Below, one piece after another: positions 32,695 through 40,660 of a DNA stretch of 64,000 nt. The stretch covers positions 124,001 to 188,000 of the forward strand of contig NZ_WLZY01000010.1 in the NCBI RefSeq assembly GCF_010122465.1, given 5' to 3'. The translations under genes and the position numbers were made by a program. Under the pieces are notes generated by a model that was not told where the DNA came from, ran no database searches, and worked only from the letters and a program-made list of their open reading frames with translations. Each line of letters starts with the position of its first letter. Within the stretch, counting starts at the first letter, position 1. This DNA is from Phytoactinopolyspora mesophila. GTDB taxonomy: Bacteria; Actinomycetota; Actinomycetes; Jiangellales; Jiangellaceae.

Positions 32695-33911
32695 ACCTAT
32701 CGGAGCGGGATCAGGTGCACACACAGTCCGGCAGCGAATGCGCAGGCCTCGATGACCGAGCCCACGATGAGGATCGCACCGCGAGGCAGATCTCAGGCGC
32801 AGTGCTCGCTGGCCGGATCTCCGAGCCGGAGGGAAGGTGGCGGCTCGCGGCAATCGTGTACAAATCCGATGTATGTCCCACTGTCGCCGCCGCATTCTTG
32901 AACCAGCGAGATCAGGTCGCAGTCGATCTCACCAGCATGTTGCGGGATCTGGTCATCACCAAGGTGGTCGGCACCGCTGAACAGCCAAGCCCGCTGAACC
33001 TGCGACGAATTGTCGGCGGGACATCGTTTCGAGGCTGGATGCGGCAGTTCGCCCGAGGCAGCGCGCTTTCACTCAAACGGGACCTCGTACGGGCCCGCCG
33101 CCGCAACGGCGTTCCGGTGGCGCCGGTCGGCATCCAGTACGACGACCGCGACCTCAGCTCCGGGAAGTCCGCCCTGGAGATGCTCGCCGATAAGAGGACG
33201 GCCAGGACACAGACCTACGACGTACTCGACGCCGAAGACGCCCGGATCGAGGCCGCGATCGACACATACACCCGCATGGCCCCAAGACTGCGCGGCTATT
33301 CGAAGACCCACCTAGCCGCCCGTACACTGCGAGCAGCGTTCCGCTTACCCGACACGGGCCGGATCGTCGCACCAGAGCGACGGGAACAATTGCGGCGCTC
33401 AGTCGAGGGCGATGTGGCCGCCGCAGCGCGGGCCGTCAGACACCTGGCCGCAGGGGAACAACCGGACGACGAGATGGCGGACCTTGCTGCGGTGTTCGAC
33501 GGTTGGTCCAACGACGAGTTGGACGAGCTCGCGCACATGGACCCCCACGTCGCACACCAGCTCGTCCTGAGCGCGGTGACACCATGGCCTCCGCCGAAAG
33601 CCAAGACGCTTACCCGGCTTCGGCAACAGGTCACCGCACTGACCGCTGCCAAAGGCATGGACTCACGACTCGCCCGCGAGGCGGTCACCGCATTCGCCGC
33701 AAGTGTGGCCGAAACCAACCCGCCAACGCGCTCGACAGCCTCTGTGCCCAAATGCCCCGAAACGCTACAAGCCGATCAAGCCCGCTGGGCATACGCCGCC
33801 GCCAAACTCGTCGAAGCAGGCTTCCGGACCCTCGGAGAGTGCTCGGACGACATTCACAAATCACTGATCAGAATGCTTGAAGACTTTGAGACCGACCACG
33901 CCAGTACTTGA
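32691..33911 (+). CDS. Hypothetical protein, 406 aa
   Basis: Large soluble protein, mainly helical, of no family I can name. Residues about 60-125 (DLTSMLRDLVITKVVGTAEQ, FRGWMRQFARGSALSLKRDL) have the flavour of a sigma-factor or replication-type helical core. The basic segment RARRRNGVPVAPVGIQYDDR follows. Coupled to the 104-aa gene by ATGA. It ends 77 bases before the lasso precursor, so the lasso promoter must lie in that gap or further upstream. Confidence 0.6.
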   Translation: MNLSERDQVHTQSGSECAGLDDRAHDEDRTARQISGAVLAGRISEPEGRWRLAAIVYKSDVCPTVAAAFLNQRDQVAVDLTSMLRDLVITKVVGTAEQPSPLNLRRIVGGTSFRGWMRQFARGSALSLKRDLVRARRRNGVPVAPVGIQYDDRDLSSGKSALEMLADKRTARTQTYDVLDAEDARIEAAIDTYTRMAPRLRGYSKTHLAARTLRAAFRLPDTGRIVAPERREQLRRSVEGDVAAAARAVRHLAAGEQPDDEMADLAAVFDGWSNDELDELAHMDPHVAHQLVLSAVTPWPPPKAKTLTRLRQQVTALTAAKGMDSRLAREAVTAFAASVAETNPPTRSTASVPKCPETLQADQARWAYAAAKLVEAGFRTLGECSDDIHKSLIRMLEDFETDHAST

Positions 33912-33988
33912 GCCTCTGAACCGACTCCCGACAGCACGCACCTGTGTTCCGCGAAATACACAAGTACCTAACAGAGGAGGTGACGAAT

Positions 33989-34105
33989 ATGGAGACTCAG
34001 CCCTATGAACCACCGGAGCTGACTGACCTCGGCGAGGTCACCGAGTTCACACTCGGCACCGCTGCGCACGACACAGCTGATATGAACACGGCTCGCTACT
34101 ACTGA
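33989..34105 (+). CDS. Lasso peptide precursor, 38 aa
   Basis: Precursor of a lasso peptide. The leader has the hallmark YEPPELTDLGEVTEFT (Y-x2-P-x-L-x3-G motif read by the RRE protein) and a Thr at -2. The predicted core is residues 23-38, GTAAHDTADMNTARYY. The Gly1 amine can form the macrolactam with Asp9, giving a 9-residue ring and a 7-residue tail with a bulky Tyr-Tyr end. Asp6-Thr7 lies inside the ring, the arrangement modified to an aspartimide in PIMT-linked lasso peptides. A near-perfect AGGAGGTGA ribosome site precedes the ATG by 5 bases. Followed by a strong hairpin, then the cyclase gene. Confidence 0.9.
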   Translation: METQPYEPPELTDLGEVTEFTLGTAAHDTADMNTARYY

Positions 34106-34119
34106 TCGTGGACAGACCA

Positions 34120-34151
34120 GGCGGCCCGGAGCCCCTAAGCTCTGGGCCGCC
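34120..34151 (+). terminator. 13-bp stem hairpin after lasso precursor gene
   Basis: GGCGGCCCGGAGC (34120-34132) pairs with GCTCTGGGCCGCC (34139-34151) across a 6-base loop, with one G-T wobble, starting 15 bases after the stop. No U-tract follows, so it probably acts as a partial terminator or RNA-stabilising stem that keeps precursor mRNA above that of the enzymes. Confidence 0.7.
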
Positions 34152-34179
34152 CCAGGCTTGATGGAGTTCATAAGTATCG

Positions 34180-36060
34180 ATGATCCACACAAAAACACCC
34201 CGGTGCTTCGTAGGGTGGACAGGCAAATCGCCGCATCCTCCCATGCTGCCCGCCGGACGTACACCGGTATGGTCCGCACCGTCGCCGCTATGGACGGTCG
34301 GCGACTGGCGTCCCGACGAAGCACGCGCGGTGGCAGAAGGCTCGAGGAAAGCAGTCTTCCTCGGCACCTGCCTCGCGACCGATGACGAACTTCGCCGCGC
34401 GTTGAGAACCGCAACCGTAGAAACCATGCTAGACAGCTTTCAGAGACTCCCGGGCTCGTACGCGGTCGTCGTCCAGTACGGCCAGGACATTCACGTGTTG
34501 ACCGATCGAGCCGGCTTGCACCCGGTGTACCACACGCAGCTAGCCGAGGGCACAGTCTTCGGATCCGACGCGTTGATACTGGCGGCTCTGCGCCATCGAA
34601 ACCTCGGCGAAGCCGTGAACTCCGGGACTCTGGCGGCGGGACTGTTCGTCCCAGACCTAACCGAGTCCTTGAACTCCAACATGTTCAGAGGCGTCGCACG
34701 GGCCGGTCCGGGCAACGTCCTTACGCTCTTTCCCAGCGGTCACACACGAGTCACCGCGCTGGCGATCCGGGCGGCCTTCGCTGATGCCGAGGAAGCTTGT
34801 TCATTGCTCAGATCTGCATTGCTCACAGCAGTCGATCGTCGGGTCAGCGCCGCAAGCAAACTAAGCACGGACCTCTCCGGGGGCCTGGACTCTTCGACGC
34901 TCGCGGTGTTGTCCGCCCAAGCGGGAGGGACTCCGGTCGCAGTCACCTACACGGATCCGTACGCCGGCAATGACGAGGATCTTCATTTCGCCCGCGCCAT
35001 CGCCGCCACGGAGCCCCGACTCGACCACATCGTGGTGACCGGCAACCAGACCACGTTGCCGTTTACCGCGTTCAACTCCACACCGATGACCGACGACCCC
35101 ACTCTCGATGCCGTCATTTATGCCAGGACCAGCCATCGACTCGCTCCAGCGTTGGCACACAAGAGTAGTTGTCACCTGACCGGCGACGGCGGCGACGTCG
35201 TGCTCACCGCGCCTGGCATGATCTATCTGGGGGATCTTGCCCGCGCTGGGAGCGGAGCGAAGCTCCGACATGAATCCACCGGCTGGGCCCGGTTGCGGCA
35301 CCACTCTGCCCGGACAGTTCGCAGAACCGCGACCACGCTAGCGAACACGTCCTGGAACGAAACGCTCCAGCTTCTCACCAGCCAACTCACCGCTTCTCAC
35401 GTGCCGTTCCCTCCGCGACGGGGCCCGGCCGGGCACCTTGCCTGGGCCATGCTCTCGCCAGCTGCCTCTTGGGGCACCCTGCGTAGTCGTCAAGAACTGG
35501 CTGAGCGGCTGCGCGTAGTTGGAGCTCCGTATCCCAACGGCATACGCCCGGACAGCGCCGACGCCGTTGCGCTACGGGCGATTCACTGGCACGGAGCAGC
35601 CACCCGCAGCTTCACAAAAGTCACTCGGTCCCTCGGCATCACTGTGCAGGCTCCATACTTCGATGGCCAGGTCGTTGATGCATGTCTTGCCGCTACAGCC
35701 GCCAGCCGGACGACCGTTGATCATGCAAAACCACTTCTAGCCGCAGCTGTCGGGGATCGGATGCCACCCACTCTGATTGCCCGACGGACCAAAGGTGATT
35801 ACACCGCGTGTGAATACCACGGCCTACGTACTAATGCCAGGCAACTCAACGCTTTGCTGGACAACTCGATGCTGGCCGACCTCGATGTCATCAACCCAGA
35901 CCAAGCTCGCGGAGCACTGGGTCGGAGCCTAGCCGGCGCGGCGGCACCGCTGGGTGCTCTCAGCGCGGTTGTCGCCGCTGAAGCCTGGCTACACAACCTC
36001 GACACGCTCGATCCCGCTGGATGGTGGGAACCTCGTATCCAAGAGGAGGGGACTCGATGA
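34180..36060 (+). CDS. Lasso cyclase (asparagine-synthetase-like)
   Basis: 626-aa lasso macrolactam synthetase, homologous to asparagine synthetase B. The N-terminal Ntn-like domain (about 1-190; catalytic Cys absent, as usual in cyclases) precedes the PP-loop TDLSGGLDSSTLAVLSAQAG (about 229-248), which binds ATP to adenylate the ring Asp. The acidic site HLTGDGGDVVLTAP lies near residue 330. It should join Gly1 and Asp9 of the precursor core around the threaded tail. Its stop overlaps the RRE gene (ATGA). The length is normal for actinobacterial lasso C proteins. Confidence 0.92.
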   Translation: MIHTKTPRCFVGWTGKSPHPPMLPAGRTPVWSAPSPLWTVGDWRPDEARAVAEGSRKAVFLGTCLATDDELRRALRTATVETMLDSFQRLPGSYAVVVQYGQDIHVLTDRAGLHPVYHTQLAEGTVFGSDALILAALRHRNLGEAVNSGTLAAGLFVPDLTESLNSNMFRGVARAGPGNVLTLFPSGHTRVTALAIRAAFADAEEACSLLRSALLTAVDRRVSAASKLSTDLSGGLDSSTLAVLSAQAGGTPVAVTYTDPYAGNDEDLHFARAIAATEPRLDHIVVTGNQTTLPFTAFNSTPMTDDPTLDAVIYARTSHRLAPALAHKSSCHLTGDGGDVVLTAPGMIYLGDLARAGSGAKLRHESTGWARLRHHSARTVRRTATTLANTSWNETLQLLTSQLTASHVPFPPRRGPAGHLAWAMLSPAASWGTLRSRQELAERLRVVGAPYPNGIRPDSADAVALRAIHWHGAATRSFTKVTRSLGITVQAPYFDGQVVDACLAATAASRTTVDHAKPLLAAAVGDRMPPTLIARRTKGDYTACEYHGLRTNARQLNALLDNSMLADLDVINPDQARGALGRSLAGAAAPLGALSAVVAAEAWLHNLDTLDPAGWWEPRIQEEGTR

Positions 36061-36320
36061 GCAAACTTCACCCGATGCCCGACGTCCACCAGGTCAGCAC
36101 TGCTGATGGGACCGTGCTGCTGGCCGCCGACCGCGGTCACTTCTACGGCTTGAATCCGGCCGGCAGCGTGATCTGGACAGCCCTATGCGAGGGCAATACT
36201 GTCGACCAGGTGATCCGGGAGTTGGGTACGCGCTTTGATACCCCGCCCGACCGCATCCGCGGTGACGTGACAGATTTGGTTGCGCAACTGTGTGATCGCG
36301 GCCTGCTGGCAATCGGCTGA
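36057..36320 (+). CDS. Lasso RRE leader-binding protein (B1, PqqD-like)
   Basis: 87-aa PqqD-family RiPP recognition element that binds the leader and delivers the precursor to the protease. HFYGLNPAGSVIWTALCEG and the VIRELGTRFDTPPDRIRGDV helices are the typical PqqD pattern. The ATG at 36057 overlaps the cyclase stop; a longer frame to 36021 is inside the cyclase. The protease gene starts 5 bases after its stop. Confidence 0.9.
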   Translation: MSKLHPMPDVHQVSTADGTVLLAADRGHFYGLNPAGSVIWTALCEGNTVDQVIRELGTRFDTPPDRIRGDVTDLVAQLCDRGLLAIG

Positions 36321-36325
36321 CCGCT

Positions 36326-36748
36326 ATGAGCAGTCCAATGGCATTAGAAGCCAGCGACCGAAGGCAGCTTCAGCGCCGCAGTGACCAACTCCTCGCGCCC
36401 CTTTGCCTCTCTCTGGCCTGCATGATCCTACAGCTACGTTTCGGCCGTGTCCTCGCACTCGCGCGCTGGACCAGCCGCCGGTGCCGCCGGCCTGCGACGG
36501 TTTCCGAGGCGGCCAGCATGACAGCCGCTGTCCGTTCTGCCGCGCGTCACCGGGCAGGGCGGGTGGCATGCCTGGAGTATTCACTGGCCACCGTCCTCCT
36601 CGCCGGTCTTCATCGCCAGTCGGTTCAGTGGTGCATCGGGGCACGGCTCATGCCCTACGGCTCACACGCCTGGATCGAACTCAACGGCTGCCCGGTCGGA
36701 GAACCCGAGCACCGCGACCGCCCCTACAACGTGCTAGTTCGTATATAG
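36326..36748 (+). CDS. Lasso leader peptidase (B2, transglutaminase-like)
   Basis: 140-aa transglutaminase-fold cysteine protease that removes the leader after Leu22. Catalytic Cys is in VACLEYSLATVLLAGL (about 83-98) and the His is in GSHAWIELNG; an Asp follows the NGCPVG turn. The N-terminal basic helix is typical of B2 proteins. Confidence 0.9.
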   Translation: MSSPMALEASDRRQLQRRSDQLLAPLCLSLACMILQLRFGRVLALARWTSRRCRRPATVSEAASMTAAVRSAARHRAGRVACLEYSLATVLLAGLHRQSVQWCIGARLMPYGSHAWIELNGCPVGEPEHRDRPYNVLVRI

Positions 36749-36775
36749 CCGGGCCAACATCTCGAAGGGACCACG

Positions 36776-37843
36776 ATGCCCATCTACTCACCCACGCTGG
36801 CCGAGGCGCTGACCCTTGTCCATGAAGATACGTACGTGCGCCGTGAAGGCGGCGACCTAGTGGCGCAGAGCTCGTCACAGCAGATCATCGCTGACTTGAT
36901 CGATCGTCTCGATCTTGAGGCTGGCATGAGGGTGCTGGAAATCGGGACTGGTTCCGGTTACTCCACCGCATTGCTCGCACACCTCGCCGAGGATACGGGC
37001 TGGGTCGTCAGCATCGATGTTGTCGCCGATCTTGTCGAGCGAGCTGGAAGGCTCCTGGCCGCCGATGGCTACTCAAACACCACGATTCTGCGTGCTGATG
37101 GTGCTCAGGGTGCCCCAGAGCACGGGCCGTTCGACCGCATCATCGTCTGGACTACCGCGCCTCATCTGCCCACCACGTGGACTACCCAAGTTGCCCCCGA
37201 CGGTGTGATCGTCTCGCCGATCGCACTGGCGCCGGTCAGCAAGAGCGGTGTCGGCACTCGAACTCGCCTCAAAGGTGGCGCCACGCCATACGTCGATCAA
37301 CTCTTTCCCGCTGGCTTTGTCGAGATGCACGGCCAAGAGCTAGACCAATGGCTCCTCCCACCATACGGCGTTGACGTGGTCAGCCGAGACGACTCTGGTC
37401 GCCCCTGTTGGCTGTCAGGCCCATGGCTGCGCAGCCCGGAGCATTATGTCCAGGGACAGCGTCTACTCCAGAGTCTCATCACCAACCGCGAATCAACTGC
37501 CGGTCCGCTGGGATCCGAGGAGTCCGCAACCGACTTCCGGGCCTGGCTACTCGCCACGAGGCCTGGCGGGCTCACGACCGCCGCCCTCGGCGAACCTCTC
37601 TGGCAATTGGGCTACGCCCATTCTGGTGGAGCAGCCCTGACCGACGTCCGAAGCGCCACGCAAACCGTTACCAACGGTGATACCGAGGCAGCCGCTGTGC
37701 TCGCTGGTTGGGCCGATACCTGGCGTCAACTGGGAAGCCCTGGCCTTGCCGACCTACGTACGCAACTCATCCCCTTTTACGACGGCTGGACGCTCGAAGC
37801 GACGCTGGATCGCCACGCGAGCAATCAAGGTTCATCGACGTAG
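36776..37843 (+). CDS. PIMT-like methyltransferase of the lasso operon
   Basis: 355-aa PIMT homologue, last gene of the lasso operon. The N-terminal active loop is LVAQSSSQQIIADLI, then the SAM motif RVLEIGTGSGYSTALLAHLA (about 56-75), the acidic VVSIDVVADLVERAG strand and GPFDRIIVWTTAPHLP. In cellulonodin-2 and lihuanodin such enzymes methylate the ring Asp of the folded lasso, which then forms an aspartimide. The Asp6-Thr7 in this core makes the same outcome likely. The C-terminal 130 residues beyond the PIMT core are specific to RiPP-linked PIMTs. No transporter or isopeptidase gene follows. Confidence 0.92.
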   Translation: MPIYSPTLAEALTLVHEDTYVRREGGDLVAQSSSQQIIADLIDRLDLEAGMRVLEIGTGSGYSTALLAHLAEDTGWVVSIDVVADLVERAGRLLAADGYSNTTILRADGAQGAPEHGPFDRIIVWTTAPHLPTTWTTQVAPDGVIVSPIALAPVSKSGVGTRTRLKGGATPYVDQLFPAGFVEMHGQELDQWLLPPYGVDVVSRDDSGRPCWLSGPWLRSPEHYVQGQRLLQSLITNRESTAGPLGSEESATDFRAWLLATRPGGLTTAALGEPLWQLGYAHSGGAALTDVRSATQTVTNGDTEAAAVLAGWADTWRQLGSPGLADLRTQLIPFYDGWTLEATLDRHASNQGSST

Positions 37844-38031
37844 GCACTGTAAGAGCCATGCCTGTTTATCTCGGGAGTCCTCACGCCGAAACAAGGCACC
37901 GTGTCGGCCGCTCCGATACATGATCGGGACTGTTCCGAAAGCCAGGCAGTTAGGTTCCGCACAATTTGACTCGTACGCGCAGGTTCGACGCCTGAACCAG
38001 GGTCAACTCGAATTTGAATAAGGACGGATGG

Positions 38032-38934
38032 ATGAGCAACTGGGAGTTCGTCAAGGACAGGACAGCCACGCAGGGATCAGTGTGGAGGTCGTCTGATGGC
38101 CTTCTCTACAAACGGACCGGAGGCGAAGACCTACGGAGGGAGATCGAGTTCCAGCGGCTCGCCGCCGGGTTCGGTTTCCCCGTGGCGGAGATCGTCGACA
38201 GAGGCAGGGAGAACGGTCGCTACTTCGTCATCGAACGTTCCTTGGGCACCACCTCACTTCACGACAAGGCGCTCGCCGACGCCCAACGAGATGGCAGGAT
38301 CAGCGACCACGTGATCGGATTGGCGGCCACCATATCCTCCCGTCTTCTGCGCGCTCAGGCTACCCACCCCCTTCCCGCGGCATCATGGTTCGAGAAGGCA
38401 GCCTTTGCGGCCGATGTATTCAGGGAGAACCCGGACCTCGATACCCCTCGAGTGCACGATGCCGTCAAACGGGCCCTCGACCGCACCGCGGCCCTTCCCA
38501 CGGTCCACGGACACCTTGACTACGGGCTCCCGAACCTCCTCGTTAACGGCGTAATCGACTGGCAGCACCACGGCTCGATCCCCCTCGGATACGACGTGTA
38601 TCCCGCTCTCGACATCGTGCGCTTCAAGGGAGGCGGCAAGGGGTACAGCGTCAGCCCCGCCCAACGCACGGCCTACATGAGCACCCTCGACGAGACGACC
38701 GCCGATCTGATCGGCCGGCCGGTGAGCGAGCATCTGGGCGACTTCATGTTCGTCAAGTGCTTCTTCTTCCTCGCCCTCATGCGACCCACCGATTCCACAC
38801 GGCCGGACAAGCATGTCAAGTGGCAGTACCGCCGCGCCCTTTTCACGATGGGACTTGAGCAGTATGAGTCGTCCAACACTATCGACACCGATAGTTTCCC
38901 CACACTGGCGGAGTTTGCAGACGGGTACCGGTAG
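38032..38934 (+). CDS. APH-fold phosphotransferase
   Basis: 300-aa aminoglycoside-phosphotransferase fold. N-lobe with SVWRSSDGLLYKRTGG (nucleotide Lys) and EFQRLAAGFGFPVAEIVDRG; catalytic loop VHGHLDYGLPNLLVNGVIDW (about 163-182); C-terminal GYDVYPALDIVRFKGGGKGYS. The ATG at 38032 has AAGGA 7 bases upstream. It heads a four-gene plus-strand operon after the lasso genes. Substrate unknown. It differs from the APH-fold gene at 23533. Confidence 0.78.
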   Translation: MSNWEFVKDRTATQGSVWRSSDGLLYKRTGGEDLRREIEFQRLAAGFGFPVAEIVDRGRENGRYFVIERSLGTTSLHDKALADAQRDGRISDHVIGLAATISSRLLRAQATHPLPAASWFEKAAFAADVFRENPDLDTPRVHDAVKRALDRTAALPTVHGHLDYGLPNLLVNGVIDWQHHGSIPLGYDVYPALDIVRFKGGGKGYSVSPAQRTAYMSTLDETTADLIGRPVSEHLGDFMFVKCFFFLALMRPTDSTRPDKHVKWQYRRALFTMGLEQYESSNTIDTDSFPTLAEFADGYR

Positions 38935-39964
38935 GCCGGTACCCGCTGTCCGTGACCGCGACTACCTAATGGATCACCACGGCGTCATTTTCAAGGTCAT
39001 CGGAGACAGCCACCCGAGCAGTCACTACCTCGGCTACGTGAAGTACCACCCAGACGAGAACGGCGATCGGCGCCTGTTCGGCCGGACATACCGGCAAAAC
39101 AGCGTGGTGTCGAAATCCTTTGGCATTCTCGCAGGCCGCCCCGAGTGCTACGTCTACTCCGACACGCTCGGCTGCGTCATCACGGGCCTCCCCCGCGACG
39201 ACATCGCAGTCCACTACTCCTGCCGTCATGCGCTCGTAGCCATTCACGAGAATCCCGGAACTGTGGCTGAACGCCCCGCAGGCAAGGACCTGCTCGCGAT
39301 CACCGATTGGATCGCCACGAACGACGTCCAAGGGCTGATCGGCGTCACCGGGTCCTTTCTGGTCGGCTGCTACAACGAGCGCTCCGACATCGACCTCGTC
39401 TGCTACGGCCCCGAGGGATACGAGGCCGCTCAGGAGCTTTTCAATCACGAGCAGCTGATCAGGCCCTACGACGGGGAAGACTTGACCCGCTTGTACATCC
39501 GGCGGGCCAAGTACATGGAGGGCAGTTCCTTCGACTCCCTCATCAAGCAGGAGCGTCGCAAGCTCCAGGGCCTGACCGCTAACGCGGGAGCACACATCAA
39601 CTGCGAGCCCATCCGCGCCGACCGCGACAAGACATTCAGCAGGGTCTCCTCCAAGGAGATCGGCGAGGTCTCCCTACTGGCTGAGATCACCGACCATACG
39701 GAAGGCCTGACCACCCCGGCGGTCTACGAGATAAGTGTCAAGACCATCCTCAGTTCCACCGTCGATGAGCCAGACTCCTTCGCCCGCAGGATAACGCACA
39801 TGCGCTCCTACCTCGGCGCATACACGGGCGCTTTCCGATCGGGGGACACCGTGCACTTGTCCGGCAAGCTCGTCCACACTCAGGACGGCGAACGCAGCGG
39901 CTTCGGCATCGAACTCACCCCGTGGACCGTCAGCAATTCCTACGTCGCCAACCTAGCCGGATAG
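38915..39964 (+). CDS. Nucleotidyltransferase-like protein
   Basis: About 349-aa protein with a nucleotidyltransferase signature GVTGSFLVGCYNERSDIDLV (about 143-162: GS then D-x-D). The N-terminal RDRDYL..HHGVIFKVIGD..HP block precedes it and the C-terminal 80 residues form a separate beta-rich domain. The start is uncertain: TTG 38915 overlaps the kinase stop and keeps the VRDRDYL block, while ATG 38969 would drop it. It probably transfers a nucleotide to a small molecule, protein or RNA. Confidence 0.68.
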   Translation: MQTGTGRPVPAVRDRDYLMDHHGVIFKVIGDSHPSSHYLGYVKYHPDENGDRRLFGRTYRQNSVVSKSFGILAGRPECYVYSDTLGCVITGLPRDDIAVHYSCRHALVAIHENPGTVAERPAGKDLLAITDWIATNDVQGLIGVTGSFLVGCYNERSDIDLVCYGPEGYEAAQELFNHEQLIRPYDGEDLTRLYIRRAKYMEGSSFDSLIKQERRKLQGLTANAGAHINCEPIRADRDKTFSRVSSKEIGEVSLLAEITDHTEGLTTPAVYEISVKTILSSTVDEPDSFARRITHMRSYLGAYTGAFRSGDTVHLSGKLVHTQDGERSGFGIELTPWTVSNSYVANLAG

Positions 39965-39977
39965 GAGCCGAGCGCCG

Positions 39978-40652
39978 ATGACCCTGCTGATCATCCGGCA
40001 TGCCGAGTCAGTGGAGAACGCCGACAAGTACAACGGCTTCTACCAGGATCCCCGCCCTTTCAGCGGAGCGACTGCCCACGGCATCTCGCGCAACCTTGTC
40101 GGCCTCACACCGCGGGGCTTCCGCCAGGCCCAGTGGCTGGCGGAAACCATCCCCGCCCTGATGCACGATACGCTGGCCATCTACACGTCCACATACCGTC
40201 GTGCGATCGATACCGCTGCCATTGCACTGCCCACCGTCCCCGACGGCTGGCCCCGCCCGACGCCGCTCCTCGACGAACAGCACTACGGCGACGCGACCTA
40301 CATGACCAAGCGCGAACTGTACGAGACCTACCCCGAGCTGGCCGAGGACCGCCGACGCCGCAAGCACACCTGGATTGCCCCCGGGGGAGGCGAGTCTCTC
40401 GTCGATGGTGTCGCCAAGAGGGCCGCTGAGTTCACCGCGCTCGCGCGCACCGCGCTTTCCGTCCCTTGTACCGTCGTCGCCTTCACCCACCAGACCGCCG
40501 CCGTGGCGCTTAGAGCCTTGCTCGAAGGTCTGCCCCTGCCCGAAGTCCTCGCCGAGGAGCGCAGAGGCAAGCTCCCCAACGCCGCGATCCTCCGCTACGA
40601 CCTGCACGATGGCCACTTCATCAGGTACGGAATGACCCGCCCGCCCTTTTAG
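39978..40652 (+). CDS. Histidine phosphatase superfamily protein
   Basis: 224-aa phosphoglycerate-mutase-like phosphatase. LLIIRHAESVENADKY holds the catalytic RHG-type motif (RHAE), YTSTYRRAIDTAAIAL the second Arg, and FTHQTAAVALRALL the second His. It carries an insertion after the RHAE motif (NGFYQDPRPFSGATAHGI). A GGAG site precedes the ATG; 13 bases after the nucleotidyltransferase. It would remove a phosphate in the same pathway. Confidence 0.82.
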   Translation: MTLLIIRHAESVENADKYNGFYQDPRPFSGATAHGISRNLVGLTPRGFRQAQWLAETIPALMHDTLAIYTSTYRRAIDTAAIALPTVPDGWPRPTPLLDEQHYGDATYMTKRELYETYPELAEDRRRRKHTWIAPGGGESLVDGVAKRAAEFTALARTALSVPCTVVAFTHQTAAVALRALLEGLPLPEVLAEERRGKLPNAAILRYDLHDGHFIRYGMTRPPF

Positions 40653-40660
40653 GAGACGCC

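Noticed and set aside
32380..33911. Assigning the two genes upstream of the lasso operon as lasso tailoring or immunity genes
   Set aside because: No family signature supports it, and the lasso precursor has its own strong ribosome site after a 77-base gap; they may belong with the divergent Tad operon.
37859..37924. 21-aa ORF after the lasso methyltransferase as a second precursor
   Set aside because: No lasso leader motif, no ribosome site, and no Gly plus Asp/Glu ring pattern.
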